DNA of 64,000 nt from Gonatopus flavifemur (Eukaryota; Arthropoda; Insecta; Hymenoptera; Dryinidae): NCBI GenBank assembly GCA_018340375.1, contig JAFFJZ010000001.1, positions 12,790,001 through 12,854,000 of the forward strand, read 5' to 3'. The translations under genes and the position numbers were made by a program. The notes under the pieces were generated by a model. That model was given only the letters and a program-made list of their open reading frames with translations, made no database searches and had not been told where the DNA came from. Positions 46,286-58,200 of the stretch are shown here, piece by piece. Every line of letters starts with the position of its first letter. The first letter of the stretch is position 1.

Positions 46286-49200
46286 CATGTATGAACTATA
46301 TAGTCCAGTAAACAAACTGCTCAAGTTTTAATTAGCATAGCGAAGCCGTAGGTCCTGGCTCGTAAGTCCGCAGACTAATTTCGAGGCAGGAGTAGCAGAA
46401 GATATTAGTGGTACTCTATACAAAGCTTTACAACATCAACGCACACGTGTTGCTCGTATATTTGGACTTTTATCTGTACCAATTGGTTACTCCAGAAAAA
46501 AAAACATCGAACAATCAAACGAGGGAATTTGAATTTTCCTCATTCACATGGTTCGAAATCGATTATGAGAACCAACAACTTTCCTATCTTTCATACTGAT
46601 TCTGACCCAGTTCCAATTGATTATTCTAATTTCTCTTAAAAAATTTCTTTATAATAGTTTTGGAATTGTAATTGAATACACCAGAATTCCGGTGAAGTCT
46701 TCAAACGATATGAGAGGGAATTAGAGGAGAGAAAACATGCTAAACATGTCTGGAATCGTTGAAGCAAGATCCATTGAAATTTCATGTACCGAGAGGAAAT
46801 TAATTTTGAAAATTAGTTACGAACGTCCGGAAGGATCCTTTTGGGTGTATGCGTTATAGAGTTGTGGGATCTATATACATTTATAACAGAGTTTCTGCAC
46901 ATTTACATTCGTGTACTCGTCGCAAATGTGCACACTACATTTAACGTGACCACGACGAGACCACTATTGTTTGAATTGATGATGTATTTTGTCATTGGGA
47001 ATTGTTATAACGTACTTGATATATTTGTTGCGTGTGTGTGAATATATACGCGTACGAGGAGGGTTTATCAATGTTGGAATACTCATCGAAAAGTCTCTTT
47101 TCCTTTTTTTACGCGATGATTAGTTTGGAAGTCACATGAAGTGTATGAAGGCAATGAAACGTTCTTTCTCCGATAACGTCGATATTCAATCGAGATTATT
47201 TTACTCGTCGAATGAATTTTCACAGAATGGTACGAAGTTAATTTAAATGAGCAGAAACTTATTGACAGATTCCATAAATCAAATTCGAGATTATCACTGG
47301 CGAGTCGTGTGTTTTTTTCTGGGGGGAATGAAAAATTAATTTCCATCTGTCATTCGTTCATGAAAAAATTTATTATATTTTTGAAATTCGTCATTAGGGC
47401 TTCGCACGAGACACTCGTCTTAAATTGAAAAAGGATCTGTATTTACCATTCTGAAAATTTAAGACAGAATCAAGCTTCTACCCAAGATGTAACAAAATCA
47501 CATATGATTCCGATTTCATCGCAGAGGATATTCTCTCAGTCTCGAAACTAGTCTCGGTATCGGTCTCGGTGCAGGTTTCGTTGCGTATTTCGACATATAT
47601 CTCTGCTAATTTTGTTCGAATGATCAAGGTTCCATCCCATTCCGTGGATTCCATTTGTACTCTCAAATTATCTTGATCATCTTGATATTTCAAGAGAATG
47701 GAATAATTATTGATAACTATTTTATCTTTCTTTGACGCGAGTCTCGTGCGAAGCCCTATTCGTCATGGTTTATGGTCTTATTCTTTCGTCAAAGTTTTTT
47801 TTTTTTTTATTGCAATACACGGGTTAGCACCCTTTGATATAAAAAGTAAATACAGAGTCAATACAACACAGCGTCCAAAGACACATAAAATACAATTACA
47901 ATATGGTCCTGCATTAACCGACAGTTTAAACCGATTCAAGGAAACACCAAACAATTCCATCAACCGATCGAAATTATTTGCTAATTCACAAATGCGAGAA
48001 ATCGGATCATAATTTCCAAATCTAGATTTAAATTGTATAGGTCTAAATAAAAGCGCTCTCCTAACTGGTCTACCGGGGATGTTAAAATTAACTTTACTCA
48101 GCAATGACTCGCAATCAAGAAAACCATTAATCAATTTAAAAAGAAATAGGAGATCATTCATTTGTCTCCGCTCTTCGAGGGTGGTTAAATTCATTCTGTG
48201 AAGAATTCTGGAGTAATCATGGTCAGAATATCTCATAGGGCAGCCTATTCTAAAAGCAGCAAAGCGTAAAAACTTGTGTTGCACACTCTCAATCATTCTA
48301 ATATCCTTCTTCAAGTACGGAGACCAGATAGGGGACGCATATTCAAGATGGGGTCTAATTAGAGAGGAATATAGTACTTTTAATGACCTAACATTTATAT
48401 AACTTTTAATGACTAACAAAGTTATGTTAGTTTATTGACAAGTATATTCAAATTAGATGAACTAGGAGTTCTCACTCTGTGTTATGTGAGTTATCAGGAA
48501 TTTCAATTTATTCATTCAGTTGTGTTTGATCATTGTTTTTCAGATAATCAGAGACATGACCAGCAGTCACTACGTAACGAGAGAACGACTTCGTTTTAGG
48601 ATTGCTCAAGTTCTTGTTAATGCTGTGGCCTTACTGATTATTGCCGGGGGATTGGCTGCATATTTCAAAAGTGAGTACATCATTGGTTCTTCATTTGTTG
48701 GGAAATTTCTTCCTTCAGGAAAATTTCAAAATCGTATTCGTTCTCATTGAAATTTCCAATTCCCGTGAATAGTTTTGAATGGATACGTTTTGGCAGGGTT
48801 ATTACAGGTGATTAATTGGGAAAATCATAATCATCATGCAACTACAATATTCAAATTCTAAATTCACCTAGAATTTTAGTTGCGCGGAAAAAAATAATCA
48901 GCTATTACAGTGCAACCTTTGGATAAGCCCGCAGGACAAAATCACATTTTGCTATTACATTTATGTACAGAAAAATACAGGGTGTCCCAGAATTCGCGGA
49001 CCGGATTTCGAAGATATATTCTGCAGCCAAAATACAATAATTTTTCGTTTGAAAAGATCTTTTTCGACGCTTAGTTTTGGAGATATAAGCATTTTCAGAT
49101 TTTTTTTCAAATCCGAATCATTCAAAAACACTGTGTGCTACATACTTGAACTTAACACCATTCGCTAAGTTGGAAAACGGCGGATCCGTGAAGAGGAATT

Positions 49201-52200
49201 AAACCATTTTATCATTGATAGTTCTGGAGCTATAGCAATTTGAAGTTGCTGAATTCTGATTGACTGAAAGCTGAAAAATTTCATATCGCTATAGCTCCGG
49301 AACTATCAATGATTGAATAGTTTAATGTTTTTTTCACAGATCCGCCGTTTTCCAACTTAGCGAATGGTATTAAGCCCAAGTATGTAGCATACAGTGCTTT
49401 TGAATGATTTAGATTTGAACAAAAATCTAAAAATGCTCATATCTCCAAAACTAAGCGGCAACAAAATTTTTTTCAAACGGGAAATTATTGCATTTTGGCT
49501 GCAGAATACACCTGTAAAATCCAGTCCACGAATTCTGGGACACCCCACATAACAATTTATGTCTTGCGATGTCCTTTCGATAAGTTTAAGATGTCTTGCG
49601 CAACACATTTAGACATCTAAAAGACATCTAAATGTGTTGCGTAAGACATCTTAAACTTATCGAAAGGATATCGCAAAACATGAATTGTATGTGGGACCCT
49701 GTATATTTCTGTGCTTTTAAACTTCAAACATATTCAGAAGGATTTGCAAGGTGTTCGAAGTAATTTTCAATACATTATTTATGATATCCATACACTGAGA
49801 GCCCAATTTCTTAGATTCAAAGTAAATTTTCTTTGCCCTCATTCTAATAAATCTTTCTTCCAATTGACAAAAATTGAGTTCAATGGGAAAAAGTTTCATC
49901 AAACTGGAACAAAAAATTTTCAAATTGAAACAAAAATATATTCTCTCTTAAATCCGAACAATATGATTTCAATTCTATGACAAATTTCTTCAACAAGATA
50001 AATCATTTCTTCCATTGAAAACAAGATTTATCAGAATGAGGGCAAATAAATTTTCTTTGAGTGTAAGAAATCGGGTTCTCAGTGTATACATTTTTCCTCA
50101 GTGTATAGGCTGTGTTTTTGTTTCGATAAACGGCAGTACAATATTCGTCTTACATGAGATGTATACACAGAGAAATTAATGTATCTTCCTCCGATTTAAT
50201 GCGAATAACTCAGAAGATCCTCACCATCTTTCCTAGATCACACACTGAGAGAAAAAATTTCCGGGAACAATGAATTATTTAGTTAAATAGTCGCCATAAA
50301 ATACTTGATTGATTTGAATAAACTTTCATTGACTCGATTAAATATTCATTCAATCAAACGAATATCTAATACGCTTTGAAATATTTCATCAATGGAGACA
50401 GTTATATTTAATTGAGTCAATAAAAGTTTATTCAAATCAATTAAGTATTTTATGGCGACTATTCAACTAAATGTTTATTATTCCCGGAAATTTTTTCTCT
50501 CAGTGCAGGAAAGTGTCTTCAATACGGAAAACCCTTCAAAGGATAGCTAAAAACTAGTCAACAATTTCGAGATGTGTCAATTTTCGAAGCAGCCTTATTC
50601 ATAGTGAGCGATTTCTTTTGTGCTGAGTTGAGTGCAGGTCACCTAGTGGAGAAAAACTCTCCTACAGCCCCGAGCGCGGCCTTATTCACAGGTTGCAATA
50701 TTTTTTAGCAGTCACAGCTACTCATTTAGCGGTCGCAGTGAGAAATGTAGCTGCCGTCGCGAAGATTCAACAGCTAAATTATTTGGTTATCCAAATATCA
50801 ACCACAACACCGGCACTGAGAAAAATGAAATGTCAAAATAACCTGCATTCCGTATATTTTTCACCCGTCAAATAATGAAAACTGAAGCCAGCCTTTCAAA
50901 AGTGAAAAGTACCTTTTCAGTGTTGAATTTCACCGTATATTCGGTTTGATTAATCAAAAAGATGGTATTTATCACCTAGCTCATGGTAATAATAATTAAA
51001 GAGATAGTATTCATCACCTAACTCATGGTAATAATAACCTAAATAATGTATTTTTCACCGTTAAATACATTACTATATTGAAACATGATTTCTACAATGC
51101 AGATTTTTACTCAGTGCCTGTGCAGTTAGAGCTACGATTTCCTACTGCGGTAGCTAAAAAATAGCTACAGCTGCAATTATTTTAACTACACACGGAAAAA
51201 AATTTACTGTTGCTGCAACAGGAGGCAGCCATGTTGCAGCAACAGGAATACATCCTGTTGTATTTTCCTGAAGCTGCAACAGGAAAAAATCCTGTTGCAG
51301 CAACAGGAGTAGTTTTGTAGCTGCGGCAATGTTACAAAATCCTTCGTTATGGGATGAATATGCTTTATAAAATGAATAAAATACAAAGCTGTTATTTATT
51401 TTTTTTATGACTTTATTACACTCTCGAATGTTCCAATATTGAATGACAGTAAATGTCTTCCCTGGTAAAAATCGAACGTGCTTGAAACACCGTCAAAGCG
51501 TGCAATAAAGTGACAGAAGCGTTTGTGAAAAGTTTCGACCGCCAAATGACTCTAAGGCAAATTTGGTTGAGCGTGCTATCACATTTCATTGAACGTCCAA
51601 CGCACCCTTCTTACTGAACACTCTTCTCCAACTCTTCAATAACTCTTTCCTGATGTTTACGATGTTTCGGTAGTGAAGGTTTTCAACACGCTTATAGGAC
51701 TTCCGTTGTGTATATGTTTTGATTGATTGAGAATTATATGATTTTGAGGTTAGAATGTTCAGAGGGTATTCTTTATCTTTTATACCAGTCGTTAAGCTAA
51801 AAAATTTTATTCGTATTCAAGATACATTTACCAATATAATTACTAAACAACAATTGTTTCGAATTATCGAACTGTAATTAGATGATGTTTGATATGTGCA
51901 AGTTAATTAAATTCTTCTGCACATTTAATGATTACACATGGGATATTGAAATTGATTTGTAAACTTTCAGGATGAAAAATCATTTTAATTCAATGAGAAA
52001 GATTGAATTTAAAGCACATGACACAGTTCATCAGGGAAATAAAGTTCCAACTTTTCAATCACCGATGTTAGCCTAGCGGTAAAGGACTTTCTCCCGAGTT
52101 CAAAAGTTCTTAGTTCGATTCCCCTTTGCAAATTCTTTTTTTTTCACTTTCTTTGGGCTCACTTTCATGCACGCTTTACATCCGCCAAATGACTCCTCCG

Positions 52201-55200
52201 AAACGCTTCTGATACTTTGAATTGACCCTTCGATTACTCTTATAGGACTCTCTAATAACGTCTTTGTAACTCTTCGCAGAACGCTCCATTTTCACCAGGG
52301 TTGTTGCAATGTAATCTGATCCTTTTTTTCTCACAAGAAGACAAGGCCCAATATGAGGTAGCAGGTTTTGTTTTTGAATTTAATTACGATTATTATCAAT
52401 CCGAACATTCCACGCATGGTAATGTTGATCGAATGCCATGGTAGATATATAATTCAAAACAAAGTAAACATCATTTACTACATTGTAAATTTTATAAATT
52501 TTTCTAAATTGAGGTCCTTCATTTTCATGAATATCTACTACTACTACAGTATCTAATTGATATCTATATCTATCATAGTCGATGTATTTTACAGCTTGGA
52601 CATCGGATATTTTAGTATTAGGGAAGTATTTCATTTTGTCCTCGTCACATTCTTCGCATCTTTCTTTGATAATATTATTTTCAAAGTTTTTGGGGTCGAT
52701 ACATATTATAAATCATTTTTAATTGGTCTCGAATAGTGACTAATAAGTTTTTGGTAGAAGATGTCGTCACTGTCGTATATCTTTATTTTTTGACTCACAT
52801 CTCATGCTCCAAAAGTGAACTAAAGGTCCATTTTGGAGCATAAGTTCGTCGTAATGAGTCATAAGGTGCGATTTACAGGTTAAATTTACTATTAAGTCGC
52901 AACAACAGTAGTAATCCTGTTGCTGCAACGGGATTTTTTCCTGTTGCTGCAACATGACTGCCTCCTGTTGCAGCAACAGGACATTTTTTTCCGTGCAGCA
53001 GTTAGAAAAGGGTGCTAAAAAAGTGAGTAACTGCCACAGCTATTTCCTTTTTTTCTCCCGTGTGGAATCCAAAGTATAATATGTGCGAATTTCTAATCCC
53101 ATTGGATATCAAAAATTGACGTATGGTTTGATTATTAGAAATAGTTAAAACTATCCTTATGGGATATAAATTCAAATAATAAACATCAACCTTAAAAACC
53201 TGAATTTGAAATTTACAATCAGCGCTTTTCAAAGTAGGTTTTATCCATGAATGAATACAAATAAGCGCTTTCAACGAATGATCATTCGAGCTGTTCACAT
53301 TTCCTTTTTTCCTAACACCATCGAGACCAAGACAAAACCAAGCTGTAGATTAACAAGATCAAGACGAGATCGAGACAAGACTTAAAATTTGCATCATTTC
53401 GAGACCAAACACGAGAAGTTGTACAATCTCGTCTTTGTTTTATTTTGTGTCCATCACTAGCCCATTTGGAGTGGTCTGGGCCAAGATAGGGTTTCATCGA
53501 TGGTCTAATTTTCGTAAAAGAAAAGCTGAATCTTAGAAATTCCATGTCTCAGTAAGAAGAAAACAAAATCCAAAAATGAAGGTGAGTACCCAAGCAGCAA
53601 CAGAATTCCAAAGTATATACGAAATAGAAACGTTCGTATAATGTACGGATGAGATACGAAGAACATATAATGAATGTTCATAGAATGTTCGAATGAAACT
53701 GTTTTAAATATGCTTAGAACGTATATAGTACATTCGAAATGTACAATATACATTCAATCGACGTTCAATCAACGTACCGTCGTATGTTCGATTACACACG
53801 TTCGATGAATATGCATAGCACCTATAAAATGGTCTCATTCGAATGTGCATAAAACATATTTCGAATATTCGAAGAACGTTCATAGTATATTCTGGTGCTG
53901 CTTGGGTATACACCGGAAAAAATAATTTATTTGATCGAATGAACTGAAGTTAGCTGTGAAAATTAGTTCCGAGTAATAAAAAAATAGAAAACGGTAATAA
54001 AAGCTGTAGTAAAGGCAACTTCAATTTAGTAACAGGAGCTAAAGTCCTGAATTCAAAAATTTGAATTTAGTTGAACTAATGCTCGTTTTAGTTATCCTAA
54101 TATCAACAACTGTATCTAGCGCCTGGAACTAATGTGGAGCAAGGGTAATTAATTATTTTTCTCGGTGTAGAACCCACTTTCGATATAATTGATATTTTTA
54201 AAGCTACACTGTGTTTTAAAAAAAGAAACTAATTGCTTCCACGAAGATTCAATAACATGGTGGGAAGAAATTGTAGATTCAGAATTCAACAAACGATTTC
54301 GAAGCTAAAAGAATGCAATATAAAATATTGGTTATTATTTTCCAATGCGGAATCAGCAAAAACAAATGCAAACAAAAAACACTCCAATGTAATCCCATGT
54401 AAACCATTGGAGAATTAAAATAGAAAAAAAAAATTTTCATACATGCTTCAAAGAATATATTTCTCTTTTTGAAATGATTTTTTCACTTTTTTTCCATGAG
54501 ATATATACACCGACATATGAAACTTCAAAGATTTAGCTTTTTTGACAAATAATTTCAACCTTTTTTCCGACAATATAGGCAATGGATAGAAAAATGGAAT
54601 TCATATAATCAAAGAATAAACGTATACATCATGACAGTACAGGGGAAAAAATAATGTATCGTTGGTATACGATATCCGATCTGTTCCCAGACAACACAAA
54701 GCTCTTAAAGATAACATACAGGTTATCTTTTAGAGCAACTACACCGAAAAAAATAATTAGTTACTCTTACTCCAAATTAGTTCCAGCAACTAGATACAGT
54801 TTTTGATATTTGGATAACTAAATCGGGAGTTGTCTCAACTAAATTGAGATTTAATTTCTCTGACTTTAGTTGTTGTTACTAATTTGAAGTTGCCTTCACT
54901 ACAGCTCTTATTACCAGCTTCTATTCTTCCATTACTCGGAACTAATTTTCACAACTAACTTCAGTTCATTTGGTCAAATAAATTATTTTTTTCGGTGTAG
55001 CTCTCAAAGACGATGTATATTTCAGAGCTTTGTGCTGTCTGAGTTATTACTTTGGTGCCTACAACCCACATATCACAAATGTCTCAGTAATATTTTCAGA
55101 ATATTCTGCAACATTCTGGAGATATTGTAATATTGTTAGAATATCCTGGAGATATTAACGAGACATTTGTGCTTTGTGGGAAGAAACAAAATTCCTAACT

Positions 55201-58200
55201 TTTCCTGAGTATGAGTGTTGCTGAAGTTTGAATCCTTTATTGAAACGGATTCGTGCTCGAACAACACAATATTCAGTTGTTAGAAACCCGGAATCTTGCA
55301 GTACATTCTTTAAACGATTTTTTCGGTTTCAAGGAGTTAATTCGAAGTGAAAAATAACGATGGTTCATCAGATTTTGTGAGGTTAAAAGTTCGGTTCGTT
55401 CCTGTGAACGATTCGAACTTCAAGAACATGGGCATGATCCCTTTTTTGTTTGTAGGAGCTATAATAATTTGGATACAAACACACCCAATCTGGCAGAAAT
55501 CACTAAGCATCAAATTGTTTGAGTATGGCGAATAAAATGATCCCACGTGTTGGCCAAACAGCAACAAGTTGTGAATGAATATGTCACTCATATAGCTCCA
55601 ACGATTTGGAAATTCAGAACGTTGTACGTCGTTTGGACCATACGAATGCCATACTTGGGACTGGCGGATGGGATTGTCCTATCGGCCGTATTTGGATAAT
55701 TTATCGCCCGGTGATGTATGTTGAACCGATTTGTTTTCATGTTCCTCTATGTATAGAAGCGAAGAAAAACCTGAGAATTCAATTCAATTGAACGCCACCT
55801 GATACCAAAGAAATGTTCGATCAAGGCGAACGCATGGGTGCCCGATGGAGTCCTTATGTTGGAATTGTCTCGAAGTCTATTATGCTCTGTATTTTAGTGA
55901 AGCGTACTCTGTACTAAGAGAAATTCATAACTCAATTTACTAAAGGATTATAGGAATGGGGGGATATACTGATTTTCCAATAGAATCTACTGTCAAATAT
56001 TTGTATATATTCCCATGTGTGTATGGGCCAATGGCCCACTGATGGACCAAGCTTTGCACAAGACCTGCCGAGACTTGTCTTGAACAATTTACCAAACTTG
56101 ACCCAGGCTTGGGAATGATAAGATCTGGACAAGCTTGGGCCAGTGGTTTTGCCAGGCCCGGTCCAATTCATTTACCAAGCATCAACCAATGCTTATTCTT
56201 TGATCGCAGATATGGATGGAAAAAGTGATTGATTCATATTTCAGTTCATGAGTTTCTCCCTTAGAATACCGTTCATGAATTATCTCAAAACCATAGAACA
56301 AATGTGACAAGACTGGGACAAGCTTGTATGATCATTGGAAAATTTACGTTCTTTGATATTCCAATCAATTTTGATTCTATTATTGAATTATGCTCAAACT
56401 AAACTAATAAAATCTTACTGAAATACCATAACATGAATCTTATAATGATCTGATCCCGTACGGAATCCAACATTGGAATTGCTCGAGTCACCCGAAAAAC
56501 TGATGGTTTAAACCATCAGTTTGCACTATAGTGTGTAGGATTGATTATGACAGGAAGATCGAGCCAGCCCTGGCCCGATGGTTATCCCCAAGTCTTCAGC
56601 CATTGTAAATTCAAAATTTAGCCAATATTTATAAACATTGCGCCACTCGTGTGGGAAATATTGGCACAATTGTTCTCAACGAATGCTCGATTTTTACACT
56701 TGTGCCAAGCTTGTACCAAATGTAGTAACCATTTCAAAAATATTAACAAATGTACCATGACTGACTATCCATTGGGAACAACGGGACAATCATGGAACGA
56801 TATTGAGCCAATTGTTCTTCACGGAGGTTTGTTTCTGACACATGTGCCAACCTTGGGACAAGCTTGGCTTTTTTTCAGTCTTGGCAAAACCTGCATGGGT
56901 TATCAAATTTAATTGTAAGTCCAGTCTGTTCTTCGGTTACAAAGTATCATAGTGAATTTCAATGTAGATTTCTTCCAGTGTAGAGTCCTCTAATATCAGT
57001 CGCGTGTTTTTACGAAGGATCTAGAAAAATTTTGATTACAATGAGAAAAATAACATTGTTGCTGTAACTAAATGCTAACCACAACAGCAAAATAATTTAA
57101 AGTGGAACCTTGTTTATTTGAACTCTCGTTTATTTCAACGCCAAACTTCTCCTCTTCCCCCCACTTTTAAACGGTCCCAAGGCGCGTTTCCAGTAACGAT
57201 TAGTGTTGCCCAATCAAGGGATGGTTATGTGAACCCGTCTTGAGTTTTTTGCTGACGGTGGGAGCGCCTCTCGGCTTGAAATAAAGAAGACTGTCACATT
57301 TCCGAGAGTTGAAATAAACGAGGTTTTATTGTATTCATACATTAGACAGCTAGACTTTTATTCAAATCAACGCATTTTGTTTAGGTAGTTAATTGAATTT
57401 AGTTGGAATGAGTAAAACTTTCACTTCTTACAAATCAATATTTTGATGTTGTAATAACCTTTTATTCCAATTGAAACAAAATGTTATTTCAACTAAATTA
57501 CCCGAAGAGGTCTTGAAGCTCCGACAAACGTTTAGAATAGATCAACATAGATCGGACCGAAGCTCCGTTGGATCTCAAGTTTGAGTCCATCAACATTTGA
57601 CGGAGGTCTGATGAATGTCACAATGTCTGCTTGAGAATAATTTCAAGGAAGGTTCACGTTCTAACGTTCATCAATTGAAGATTCACCGAAAATTCACTCG
57701 AGCTTCAATTTTTCAATACAAGTTTTTTTCAGTCATGTTTTTTTCACGAAGAAATGAACGATGGAGGAAATTATAATCAAATCCCCTCTAATAAACGTTT
57801 CATGAACCTTTCTTGAAACCATTCTCAAGCGGACATTCAAATGTTCATCTAAACTTCGTAAAACGGTCACTGAAAAAACGTTTGCTTCGGTGAAACAAAA
57901 TTTTGGTTGAAATGAACGCAAAGAAACTTTTTGGTTGGCTGAAATAAAATTTATTTAGGATAAACAAAATTTATTTGTCTGTATGAAAGCCTCAATTATT
58001 GTGGACCAAATTTTGTTCACCCCAAATAAATTTTATTTCAGCCAACCAAAAAGTTTCTTTGCGTTCATTTCAACCAAAATTTTGTTTGGTTGGAACAAAC
58101 TGTGTTTCCAGTGGTTTAAGAACACAAAACTTGGCTTCAACGGAGCTTCAGGCTGATCTACACGATGAGAAAAAATTTGCTGACGCAGCAAATCGAGGTA

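Larger units (their letters stand above)
51191..52995. mobile_element. 1.8-kb element with CCTGTTGCAGCAACAGG words, CA duplication
   Basis: Ends CACGGAAAAAAATTTACTG and ACATTTTTTTCCGTG, with CA outside. Both ends carry repeated palindromes CCTGTTGCAGCAACAGG or close variants: about five at the left (51208-51310) and about four at the right (52905-52982). The interior contains a tRNA-like region (52061-52130) and a minus-strand protein fragment (52380-52700). Confidence 0.75.
50640..53061. mobile_element. Composite: GTAGCTAC-word element split by two nested elements
   Basis: 50690-50780, 51118-51190 and 52996-53050 share words TAGCAGTCACAGCTAC, AATGTAGCTGC, GTAGCTAAAAAATAGCTAC and CTGCCACAGCTA, so they look like one element. 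It is interrupted by 50814-51116 and 51191-52995. Outer limits are approximate. Confidence 0.45.

Noticed and set aside
47785..48425. Endogenous virus or LTR retroelement
   Set aside because: The sequence is the C-terminal region of a non-LTR reverse transcriptase with a poly-A tail; no LTRs, gag, protease or envelope features.
52061..52130. Functional tRNA gene
   Set aside because: A and B boxes are present but acceptor and anticodon stems do not pair by eye.
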